From Geomonas sp. RF6 (GTDB taxonomy: Bacteria; Desulfobacterota; Desulfuromonadia; Geobacterales; Geobacteraceae): a stretch of DNA of 64,000 bases. Under the pieces are notes generated by a model. It made no database searches. It saw only the letters and a list, made by a program, of their open reading frames with translations, and was not told the DNA's origin. Below, in pieces: positions 26,281-34,261 of this stretch (the stretch's first letter is position 1; each line of letters begins with the position of its first letter). Made by a program: the position numbers and the translations under genes. The DNA lies in contig NZ_CP087999.1 of the NCBI RefSeq assembly GCF_021044625.1, positions 1,195,001 through 1,259,000 of the forward strand, in the 5' to 3' direction.

Positions 26281-28458
26281 TCACAGCGCGATTTTTGACC
26301 CGGCCACCCGGATTTCAGGCGTTTTTCTGCCGATTTTGGTGGTGTCGTTGATGATAATGACCTGTCGCAGGGCGCCGTCCACATCATTCATGCTGAACGA
26401 ATAGGAGTGCAGCACGAACCACCTGCCGCTTCCGGCGTGGTAGATCTCGGTCCCCGGTGCGGCAAGGTGGGGGGCCATCCCCTGCGTTTCCAGGAAGGCG
26501 GACCACTCGGTCCCCACGATGTCGCGATGCGGCTTGCCGGAAAAGGTCTCCACGGCCCTGTTGAAGCGCCTGATCTTCCCGGAGCCGTCGGCGAGGATGA
26601 ACATGTCGTCGACACAGTCCATCGTCTCCTCCCACTCCCGCCTGATGCTCTCCATCTGCTGGAAGAGACTCTTCAGCTCCTCGTGCTTCATGAAGAGCTT
26701 CGCCTCGCTTTCGTGCAGTTCCTTCTCCAGCTGCCTCTGCTCCGTGACGTCGCGGGAGATGGCGATGAGGCACCCCTCTCCGCGGTACTCGATGATGTCC
26801 GCGGACCAGAGGAGCTGGCGGATTTCCCCCGATTTCATGCGGAAGCGCACGTCGAGGTTGCGCACGTGGCCGTACCGGTTCAGGATCTTCAGCATGGCGA
26901 TGCGTGCTTCCGGCTCCGCCCACAGCTGCAGCTCGCTCGAGGTGTGACCGATCAGCTCCTCTGCGCTGTACCCCGTCGTCTTCAGGAATGCCTCGTTGAC
27001 GTCGATGTAGGCGCAGTCCTCCGCTCTCATGATGGCAATAGGATCGGGGCTGGCGCGGAAGGCCTTGGAGAATTTCTCCTCGGAGATGCGCAGCGCCTCC
27101 TCCGCCTCCTTGCGCCACGTCACGTCCTGGTCGGTACCGATGATGCGCAGGGGGTTCCCGAGGCGGTCGTAGCTCACCTCCCCCCTGCAGGCTATCGTGC
27201 GGGTCTCGCCGGTGGGAAGAACGATCCGGTAGTCCAGCTCCAGAGGCGTCTTGTCGTACAGGGCCGCATTCATCGCCTTTATCACGAGTTCCCTGTCCTG
27301 CGGATGGACCGCCTGGAGGCGCCCCTCGTAGGTCGGTGCGATCTCGCCGGAGGGGAGACCGTAGATGCGAAACATCTCCTCCGACCAGGTCAGCTCGTCG
27401 AGCACGACATCCCACTCCCAGTTCCCCATATGAGCGATGCGCTGGGCGACCGCCAGTGCCGCCCGGCTCTCGCGCAGCGCCTTTTCCACCCTCTTTTGCC
27501 CGGTGATGTCGAGGAGAGAGACGACTGTCTCCTCTGAGCCGGCGATGGAGGACCAGTTGCCGGCGACTGTCTTCTCCACCCCCCCCTTGTCCAGGAGGGC
27601 CAGTTCGAAGCTCCGCGGCAGCGCACCCTCGAGGGCGGCGCAAGGGAGCTGCAGGGCGGGTTCGGGGACGAGGTCGTTCCAGGAGAGTCGCCCCTCGAGC
27701 TCCTCCTTGCCGTAGCCGGTCACCTCCTCAAAGCCGCGGTTCACCATGCGGATCACCCCCCCTGCATGGACAATCGCCATGGCAGTGCCGGTATTGTCAA
27801 AGATGGCGCGGTACCGTTCCTCGGAGTTCCTCACGAGCTCTTCGGAGCGGCGGCGCGTGGTGACATCGCGGGTGACGTAGAGGGCGCCGGAAGTACCGAG
27901 GCCGGGGTCGCCGATGGGGTAGGTCGCCACCTCCTCGTACACCAGCTCCCCGTCATCGCCGGGGTATGCAAGGTCGCAGGTGGCAGGCTCGCCGGTGATG
28001 GCGGTCTCCTCGAGGGGGGCGAGAGCGTCCGCCGGGAGGCGGCGCATGCTGATGAGGTCGTAGAGGCTTTGGCCGAGGGCGTCGTCCTCGGTAAGGGCGT
28101 GCCTTTTGAGAAAGAGGGTGTTGACTGCGGTGACTTTGACGTCCCGGGAGTCGATGAGGCAGATGGCATCGGTGGCGGATTCGAAGAGGACGCGGGAGAG
28201 CTCGTCGGCCCGGCGCTTCACCCGTTCCGTATGCCGCAGCCACTGCGCGCGCCACCGGGCGAAGAGGAAAACGCAGCCAACGAGGACGGAGACCACGGTG
28301 CGCATCCACAGTTCCCGGGGGGTCGCGGCAAAGCTGAAGCCGGAGGAGTAGCGCTCCGGAAAAAGGAGTCCGTCCAGGAGCGCGTCCATTGCCCAAAAGA
28401 AGGCGCAGAGTGCCACCGCACTCAGGACGTGTCGTTTCTGGATCCGCCGCTCATCCAT
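26281..28458 (-). CDS. Membrane PAS-repeat sensor with no output domain
   Basis: About 725 residues. Two transmembrane segments lie near the N terminus (ALCAFFWAMDALLDGLLF; VVSVLVGCVFLFA). At least four and probably five PAS/PAC units follow (SEERYRAIFDNTGTAMAIV; a PAS_3 type with GNWEWDVVLDELTWSEEMFRIYG; SEEKFSKAFRASPDPIAIM; a final unit with FILADGSGKIRRFNRAVE). The protein stops after the last PAS with NDTTKIGRK..., with no kinase, GGDEF, EAL or MCP domain, and rlpA follows at once. GGAGG lies nine bases before the ATG at 28458; an ATG at 28485 is possible. It may signal by protein contact or be a truncated kinase. Confidence 0.85.
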   Translation of the reverse strand: MDERRIQKRHVLSAVALCAFFWAMDALLDGLLFPERYSSGFSFAATPRELWMRTVVSVLVGCVFLFARWRAQWLRHTERVKRRADELSRVLFESATDAICLIDSRDVKVTAVNTLFLKRHALTEDDALGQSLYDLISMRRLPADALAPLEETAITGEPATCDLAYPGDDGELVYEEVATYPIGDPGLGTSGALYVTRDVTTRRRSEELVRNSEERYRAIFDNTGTAMAIVHAGGVIRMVNRGFEEVTGYGKEELEGRLSWNDLVPEPALQLPCAALEGALPRSFELALLDKGGVEKTVAGNWSSIAGSEETVVSLLDITGQKRVEKALRESRAALAVAQRIAHMGNWEWDVVLDELTWSEEMFRIYGLPSGEIAPTYEGRLQAVHPQDRELVIKAMNAALYDKTPLELDYRIVLPTGETRTIACRGEVSYDRLGNPLRIIGTDQDVTWRKEAEEALRISEEKFSKAFRASPDPIAIMRAEDCAYIDVNEAFLKTTGYSAEELIGHTSSELQLWAEPEARIAMLKILNRYGHVRNLDVRFRMKSGEIRQLLWSADIIEYRGEGCLIAISRDVTEQRQLEKELHESEAKLFMKHEELKSLFQQMESIRREWEETMDCVDDMFILADGSGKIRRFNRAVETFSGKPHRDIVGTEWSAFLETQGMAPHLAAPGTEIYHAGSGRWFVLHSYSFSMNDVDGALRQVIIINDTTKIGRKTPEIRVAGSKIAL

Positions 28459-28550
28459 CTGGGAAAACCTCCGCAGGTCCCGCATCGGGAATTACCTGAC
28501 GATTTGTATCGGACAAAACGGAAATGTCGTTAGGGTTTTTTCCTCCTCCC

Positions 28551-29441
28551 CTACTCGATAAAAAGAGAAGCGCTCCTTCCGGGGATGATCCCCTCAGCTG
28601 CAGCCCGCCGCAGGAGAAAGGCTACCGCTTCTTCCCCCTCCCTTCCGAGATCGACGCTGAAACGGTTCACATAGAGAGCTATATGCGCGGAGCAAACCTC
28701 CTCGCTCATCTCCTGCGAGTGGGCCCGGATATACGGCCTTGCCCCGTCGGGGTGTGCGGTGGCGTGACGAACGCTCTCCGCGATGCCGCGCTCGAGGGCG
28801 AGGAGGGTATCGCGCCCGAGTGAGCGCCGGGCGATGATCCCCCCGAGAGGAATCGGGTACCCGGTATCCTCTTCCCACCATTGCCCGAGGTCGAGAAGCT
28901 GCTGCAGCCCGTACCCCTGGTAGGTGAAGCGCGACTCGTGGATGATCACCCCGGCAGCGACGGAGCCGTCGGCGACCGCTCCCATGATCTTCTCGAAGGG
29001 GAGGTAGACGAGGTTTTCAAGGGACGGGTCGTACAGCCGCAAAAGGAGTGCCGCGGTGGTAAACTCCCCCGGGAGCGCTACCGGCTTCTCCCTCAACGAT
29101 GAAAGCTCGACTCCCGGTTTCGCCACCACCAGCGGGCCGCACCCCCGCCCGAGAGCCCCGCCGGAGCGGAGAAGGAGGTAGTCGTCCAGCACGTGCCCGA
29201 GAAGATGATAGGAGACCTTGGAGACGTCGAGGGTCGAAGCGAGCGCGAGGCGGTTCAGCGTCTCCACGTCCTCGAGTCGCTCCCTGAAGGCGAGCCCGCA
29301 CTCTATCTCCTGGTGAACGAGAGCATGGAAGATGAAGGTGTCATTGGGGCAGGGAGAGTACCCGAGGGTGAGGATGCGGCGCCCTTCCCCTTTTGTTTCA
29401 TCTGATGCGTTGCCGGGTGCGCCGGCTGGTGAGTCACTCAT
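28551..29441 (-). CDS. mqnD: 1,4-dihydroxy-6-naphthoate synthase (futalosine pathway)
   Basis: A 296-residue enzyme that opens cyclic dehypoxanthine futalosine to 1,4-dihydroxy-6-naphthoate, a menaquinone precursor. The signature GYSPCPNDTFIFHAL is intact, as are STLDVSKVSYH and the GGIIARRSLG segment; the fold is a periplasmic-binding-protein type. About 20 variable residues precede the domain. It follows mqnB on the same strand (66 bases apart). Menaquinone is the main quinone of anaerobic respiration in this group. Confidence 0.93.
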   Translation of the reverse strand: MSDSPAGAPGNASDETKGEGRRILTLGYSPCPNDTFIFHALVHQEIECGLAFRERLEDVETLNRLALASTLDVSKVSYHLLGHVLDDYLLLRSGGALGRGCGPLVVAKPGVELSSLREKPVALPGEFTTAALLLRLYDPSLENLVYLPFEKIMGAVADGSVAAGVIIHESRFTYQGYGLQQLLDLGQWWEEDTGYPIPLGGIIARRSLGRDTLLALERGIAESVRHATAHPDGARPYIRAHSQEMSEEVCSAHIALYVNRFSVDLGREGEEAVAFLLRRAAAEGIIPGRSASLFIE

Positions 29442-29507
29442 CGACTGATCCTTCCTGTCAAAGCTGGAGTATATATATATATTCTTCCCCTGCGGAGTCA
29501 GGTCGCG

Positions 29508-30227
29508 TCACTGTCGCAGGAAGCGGAGGAGAAAGTGCTGTGCCGCCGCGACAGCCCCCTTCAGGTCCCAGCGAGAGAGATCCCTGTCCTCAACCATGTT
29601 GCTGATGCCCCGAACCTCCAGGAGGTCGACGCCGTACGCCGTCGCCACCTGTGCCACGGCAGCACCTTCCATGTTTTCGCAGATCGTGCCGGGGAAGCGG
29701 CGCAGGATCTCGTCGCCGCGGCAAGCGGTGCCGCTGCAGGTCGATACGGTCACGAACGGGCCGAGGAGGGACCGCGTCCCCCCGCGCCCCGCAACGTCCA
29801 CGGCTCGGGCTGCCACCTCGGGTGAGAGGGGAAAGGTGTTGAAGATGCGCGCCCCCTTCCCCTCGTATACCGGTATCCCTATCAGTTCGAGCCCCTGCCA
29901 ACCCAGCGGGGTCTCCACCCCCTCGTCCCCGAAGGAGTCGGAAGAAGCTATCGCGAGATCTCCTATCCCGAGACCGCTCCCGGCGAAGGCACCGGCACAC
30001 CCGGTGTTGACAAGGAGCTTCGGCTCGAAGCGCTCGAGGAGGAGGGTCGTGGCACTCGCCGCATTGACCTTCCCCATCCCGGTGACGGCGATGAGGAGAT
30101 CGACGTCGCCGAAGCTCCCGCGGTAGGCCCGCAGATGTCCCGCATCCGGAGTCGGCACAGCGCCGATCGCCTCGAGAAGGAGGGAGAGTTCAAGGAGGGT
30201 GGAGGCTGTGACGATGATCTGCTTCAA
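29508..30227 (-). CDS. mqnB: Futalosine hydrolase
   Basis: A 239-residue nucleosidase of the PNP/MTAN fold that releases hypoxanthine from futalosine. It is recognised by VTGMGKVNAASATTLLLE, NTGCAGAFAGSGLGIGDLAIAS and the active-site segment ICENMEGAAVAQVA. I choose the TTG at 30227, with GGAGAG upstream. This gives a start at LKQIIVTAS, and the 21 extra residues of a longer frame look non-coding. Together with mqnD it covers two steps of the futalosine route. Confidence 0.92.
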   Translation of the reverse strand: MKQIIVTASTLLELSLLLEAIGAVPTPDAGHLRAYRGSFGDVDLLIAVTGMGKVNAASATTLLLERFEPKLLVNTGCAGAFAGSGLGIGDLAIASSDSFGDEGVETPLGWQGLELIGIPVYEGKGARIFNTFPLSPEVAARAVDVAGRGGTRSLLGPFVTVSTCSGTACRGDEILRRFPGTICENMEGAAVAQVATAYGVDLLEVRGISNMVEDRDLSRWDLKGAVAAAQHFLLRFLRQ

Positions 30228-30372
30228 GGGGTCTCTCCGTGCTGCGGTTCTGGGATGACGGAGTGTAGCACAGCGACAGGAGGCAAACAACAGTGAGGAG
30301 AGCCCTGACTTCGGCTGGAACCGCCTGAGCCACGCCCCTTTCCCAATGGTCTTCCGCGCTGGGAGTTATTGC

Positions 30373-30836
30373 GACGAAGTACTGCAGGAGACCTGACCTT
30401 CCCCCATTTGCGAAGGTTCATCCGGGAATTCCGGGGAGTAGCGTGGGTGCACCACGAAGCACTGCAGGAGCCTACGTTCCCCCCTTTGCGAAGGGGGGGC
30501 AGGGGGGATTTGACTTTGTCAGACCACAGGGCATCAGTAGAAGCCGGCATATGCTGAGAAACTGCTGTGTCCTCATCTACCTTGCAACAAGCCTTTTTCT
30601 GTCCAGTTCAGCTGGCAAGAACGAGGTGGCAGCCAGCGCCTTCAGAATGTCCGAAAGGTGATGGCAGCCGTGACTCGTTTTTGGAAACGGTTGTGGAGGT
30701 AATAGGCCAACAAGAGCCAAATCCCCCCTGTCCCCCCTTCGCAAAGGGGGGGACGCGAGGCCTCTTGCGCCGCTCCATTAAGATACACTACGGCTTCCCC
30801 AGAATTTCCTGAAGAACCTTCGCAAAGGGGGGAACG
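30373..30836. repeat. Composite repeat locus B with inverted arms
   Basis: It has the same architecture as locus A at 17618-18018. The left arm (30373-30518) has two 80-bp-spaced copies of the unit CGAAG-ACTGCAGGAG-CCT-CCCCC-TTTGCGAAGG. The right arm (about 30716-30836) is its inverted counterpart, starting AAATCCCCCC and ending at TTCGCAAAGGGG. The interior of about 200 bp differs from locus A and shows no supported gene. It occupies most of the 970-bp gap between mqnB and gspC. Confidence 0.85.
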
Positions 30837-30915
30837 TACTAGCCTCGCCTCTCCTTTGAGTGGCGGCAAACCTCTGGTTCCCCGAGATGCACCGTCCCGA
30901 AAGGAGTGCGTAAGG

Positions 30916-30933
30916 GTGTCGTATATTTGACCC
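30916..30933. promoter_or_regulatory. Upstream copy of a GTGTC-N8-GAC palindrome
   Basis: GTGTCGTATATTTGACCC, a two-mismatch copy of the site at 31099-31116, lying 183 bp upstream of it in the same orientation. Confidence 0.45.
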
Positions 30934-31098
30934 CTTGCGGCGTCACTGTCTCCTTCCTTGACCACCTCCCATCCCCGTCCTGGACCGGTGCGGGCACGGG
31001 AAGCAGGAAAATGTTGACCGGAGGAAGAAAGAGGGGGGAATCCGCATGCTGGCCCGCTTATTGCTACTAAGGCCTGTCCTGCGGCGACCCCTCTTCAG

Positions 31099-31116
31099 GT
31101 GTCATATATTTGACAC
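31099..31116. promoter_or_regulatory. Candidate operator palindrome before the type II secretion operon
   Basis: GTGTCATATATTTGACAC is a perfect inverted repeat (GTGTCA / TGACAC) with a six-base AT spacer. It ends 13 bases before the predicted -35 box of gspC. Size and position suit a dimeric activator or repressor. The regulator is not identified. Confidence 0.55.
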
Positions 31117-31129
31117 AAAGCGCCCTTTT

Positions 31130-31158
31130 TTGTTGCATATGCATTTTGTATTTAATAT
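31130..31158 (+). promoter_or_regulatory. Sigma-70-like promoter for the gsp operon
   Basis: TTGTTG (31130-31135) and TAATAT (31153-31158) are 17 bases apart, and the region is markedly AT-rich compared with its surroundings. The gspC ATG is at 31197. Confidence 0.55.
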
Positions 31159-31196
31159 ATTCACACAGTTTTAGCGACGTTAGCAAAGGGGCTCTC

Positions 31197-32093
31197 ATGC
31201 CGCGGTGGATTCTTCCCCTCAACATAGTCATCTCCCTCCTGATCGTGGCGGTGCTCGCGCTGATTGCCGCAGACGTCCTCAGCTTCAAGATCTCCTCCCT
31301 CTACCCCAAGAGCGGGCGCACCGGAGCCGTGGCGGTGCAGGCGACCTCGGCAGCCGCTCCGGAGGATCTGCTGAGCTTCGCGCCGATCGTTGAGAAGGGG
31401 CTTTTCGGGAAGGGAACGGAGGGGAAACTGAGCGCCGCGCAGCAGCCGCAAGGTGCGGCGGGGCAGGCAGCCGCCCCCCCTCCCGCCGCCAACGTCTCCG
31501 ACCTCACCCTCCTCGGCACGGTCGTCGGCTCCCTGCGGGAGTCCTTCGCCCTCATAGCGAAGGGGAGCACGAAGGAGGAGCGGGTCTTCCGCATCGGAGA
31601 AATCGTCTTTTCCGCGGGGCCCCTGGTCTCGGTGAAAAAGGAGGTCGCGGAGATCCTGGTTGGAGGAAGGCGGGTACCGATCGTCACCCCGATGGCGATA
31701 GCTGCCAATCCGGAGGGGCAAAAACCTGCCCCCCCGCCGCAGCCTGGCGGCGGCCTCGCCGCTCAGACCGGCGCCGGGAGCTACGTCGTCGACCAGCGCG
31801 CCCTCAATGCCGCTCTCGACAACATCGGCACGGCGATGACCGACGCGCGGCTCCTGCCGAGCATGAAGGACGGGAAGGTGGAGGGTTTCCGCGCCACCGA
31901 AGTGAAGCCGCAGGGGATATTCGGCACGATCGGGATCAGAAACGGCGACATCCTGCTGCGCATGAACGACTTCCCCATCGACTCCCCTGAGAAGGCGATT
32001 CAGTCCCTTGCCTCCCTGAAGGGGCAGAGCAGGATCAAGCTCGACCTCATCAGGGACGGGCAGCCGACTACCTTCAGCTACGACATCAGATAG
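31197..32093 (+). CDS. gspC: Type II secretion protein GspC (inner-membrane clamp)
   Basis: A 298-residue bitopic protein linking the inner-membrane platform to the secretin. A single membrane segment (about residues 4-27) is followed by a Gln/Ala/Pro-rich stretch, a homology region (NVSDLTLLGTVVGSLRESFALIAKG, then RVFRIGEIV), and a C-terminal PDZ domain (about 220-298; GIFGTIGIRNGDILLRMNDF). The homology region binds the GspD N0 domain. AAGGGG precedes the ATG. It is first in the operon, 150 bases ahead of gspD. Confidence 0.92.
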   Translation: MPRWILPLNIVISLLIVAVLALIAADVLSFKISSLYPKSGRTGAVAVQATSAAAPEDLLSFAPIVEKGLFGKGTEGKLSAAQQPQGAAGQAAAPPPAANVSDLTLLGTVVGSLRESFALIAKGSTKEERVFRIGEIVFSAGPLVSVKKEVAEILVGGRRVPIVTPMAIAANPEGQKPAPPPQPGGGLAAQTGAGSYVVDQRALNAALDNIGTAMTDARLLPSMKDGKVEGFRATEVKPQGIFGTIGIRNGDILLRMNDFPIDSPEKAIQSLASLKGQSRIKLDLIRDGQPTTFSYDIR

Positions 32094-32243
32094 CGCTGTC
32101 CCTCCCCCGCGCTCCCGCTGCAAAACCGGTCCCGGCCTCAGTGACGCCGGAAGCGCCGCATCGTGGAGGCGCCGGCACACCGGGCAGCACCGAATAAAGA
32201 CAGTGACCTGCAGTACCCCCGCTGAACCTCAAGGAGGTTTTCG

Positions 32244-34172
32244 TTGAAAAGAAGAATTGCTCCTCTCATTGCGCTGACCCTCTTCCTCCTTACCGCCCCG
32301 ACGCTCGTCTTCGCGAAGGGGGTCGTCCTCAACTTCACCGACGTGGACATCGCCACCATGGTGAAGTTCGTGAGCGACCTCACCGGGAAGAACTTCATCA
32401 TGGACGACCGGGTGAAGGGGAAGATCTCCATCTTCTCCCCGGCAAAGCTCACCAACGAGGAGGCATACAACGTCTTCACCTCCGTCCTGGAACTGAAGGG
32501 GTTCACCGTCGTCCCGGCCGGAAAGGTCCTGAAGATCGTCCCCACCTCCGTGGCAAAGCAGTCGGGGATGAAGGTCCTCACCGACCGCGAGCGCGGCGTG
32601 GTGAACGAGGGGTACGTGGCGCGGGTGGTGACGCTGGAGAGTATCGCCCCGCAGGATGCGGTCTCCTTCCTGCAGCCGCTGATCTCCAAGGACGCCTACA
32701 TCTCCGCCTTCGGGCCGGCGAACAAGATACTCCTCGTGGACTCGGCGCTGAACATCCAGAAGCTTTTGGGGATACTGAAGCAGGTCGACACCGACCAGAC
32801 GAGGGAGGGGGCTGAGCTCGTATTCCTGAAGAATGCCGCTGCGGAAAACGTGGCGGCGATGGTGCGCGACTGGCTCGCCGGGAAAGACAAGACCACTCCG
32901 AGGGCGGGACAGCCGGCGGCCGCGCAGCCGAGCGGCGCCGGGATCGTCGTTCCCGACACGAGGCTCAACGCCATCATCATCTTCGGCAGCGACAGGGACA
33001 AGGCGGACGTGAAGAAGTTCATCACCCTCATCGACGTCGTCCCCCCGACCTCCAGCAGCAAGGTGAACGTCTACTATCTGGAGAACGCCGAGGCGACCGA
33101 GGTGGCAAAAGTCATGGACGGCGTCCTGAAGGGGACATCCGGCGCACCTGCGGCCGGGACCCCGGCGGCGGCCGCCTCCGCGGCGGCGCAGCAGACCCTT
33201 TTCGAAGGGGGGAGGATCACCATCACTCCGGACAAGGCGACGAACTCCCTCGTCATCATGGCCTCCCCCAACGACTACCAAAACCTGATCGGGGTGATCC
33301 AGAAGCTCGACAAGAGGCGCCGCCAGGTCTTCGTGCAGGCGGTGATCGCCGAAGTCTCGCTGGACAAGCTGAAGGAAGCGGGGGTGGAACTCGCGGCGCT
33401 GGGCTTTGGCAAGAACAGTGTAATAACCGGTGCCGGTACCGTAGACCCCTTCGGAGTCCTCAACAAGACCGACGCGAGCCAGCAAAGTGTCATCAATCTG
33501 CTGACGGCCCTCGCCCTACCCGCAGCAGGAGGCCCTAGCAACATCCAGGTCGCCGGAGTGATTAGGGCCCTTGCCTCCAACGGCGCGGTAAACGTCCTCT
33601 CCACCCCGACCATCATGACCTCCGACAACAAGGAGGCGGAAATCTTCGTAGGCGAGAACGTCCCCTTCATCACCGGGACGAACCTCTCCTCCACCGGCCT
33701 CTCCCAGCAGTCGGTGGAAAGGAAGGACACCGGTATCACCCTGAAGATCACCCCGCAGATCAGCGAGGGCGAATACGTCAAGCTCGACATCTACCAAGAG
33801 ATCTCCGCGGTGAAGGACCCCCTCAACAAGGGGGCCGCAGCCGACATCACCACCACCAAGCGCGCCGCGAAGACCGCGGTGGTGGTGCGCGACAAGGATA
33901 CGGTGGTGATCGGCGGGCTGATCCAGGACAGCGATAACACCACCGTCAGGAAGGTGCCGCTGCTCGGCGACATCCCGGTTCTGGGGTGGCTCTTCAAGAC
34001 AAAGTCCACCCAACGGCAAAAGACGAACCTGATGATCCTCCTCACCCCGCGTATCATCCGCGGCACCGACGAGATGGTGGAAGTCACCAAGTCGCAGCAG
34101 ATGAAGTTCGACAACGTCATCAAGAACGACACACCCTTCAACCTGAACCAGCAGCTCAGCCAGAAGCCGTAG
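32244..34172 (+). CDS. gspD: Type II secretion outer-membrane secretin GspD
   Basis: A 642-residue secretin forming the outer-membrane gate. A signal peptide (RRIAPLIALTLFLLTAPTLVFA) precedes N0 (VVLNFTDVDIATMVKFVSDLTGKNFIMDD), N1-N3 repeats with Gln/Ala/Pro-rich linkers, and the secretin core (about 370-600), including VLSTPTIMTSDNKEAEIFVGENVPF and VVIGGLIQDS. The start is a TTG six bases after a perfect AAGGAGG. After the core, about 40 residues remain, with no obvious long pilotin-binding domain. It follows gspC and precedes gspE by about 90 bases. Confidence 0.95.
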   Translation: MKRRIAPLIALTLFLLTAPTLVFAKGVVLNFTDVDIATMVKFVSDLTGKNFIMDDRVKGKISIFSPAKLTNEEAYNVFTSVLELKGFTVVPAGKVLKIVPTSVAKQSGMKVLTDRERGVVNEGYVARVVTLESIAPQDAVSFLQPLISKDAYISAFGPANKILLVDSALNIQKLLGILKQVDTDQTREGAELVFLKNAAAENVAAMVRDWLAGKDKTTPRAGQPAAAQPSGAGIVVPDTRLNAIIIFGSDRDKADVKKFITLIDVVPPTSSSKVNVYYLENAEATEVAKVMDGVLKGTSGAPAAGTPAAAASAAAQQTLFEGGRITITPDKATNSLVIMASPNDYQNLIGVIQKLDKRRRQVFVQAVIAEVSLDKLKEAGVELAALGFGKNSVITGAGTVDPFGVLNKTDASQQSVINLLTALALPAAGGPSNIQVAGVIRALASNGAVNVLSTPTIMTSDNKEAEIFVGENVPFITGTNLSSTGLSQQSVERKDTGITLKITPQISEGEYVKLDIYQEISAVKDPLNKGAAADITTTKRAAKTAVVVRDKDTVVIGGLIQDSDNTTVRKVPLLGDIPVLGWLFKTKSTQRQKTNLMILLTPRIIRGTDEMVEVTKSQQMKFDNVIKNDTPFNLNQQLSQKP

Positions 34173-34261
34173 AGCGTGAAAGCAGGACGATCCGCTACCT
34201 CCTCTTGAAGGAGCGCGGGAACTCGCACGACACCCACACAAAAAGCAGAACCGGAAAAGAC

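Noticed and set aside
17618-30836. CRISPR array
   Set aside because: The repeats at 17.6 and 30.4 kb are inverted arms with long unique interiors, not regularly spaced direct repeats, and no cas gene is present.
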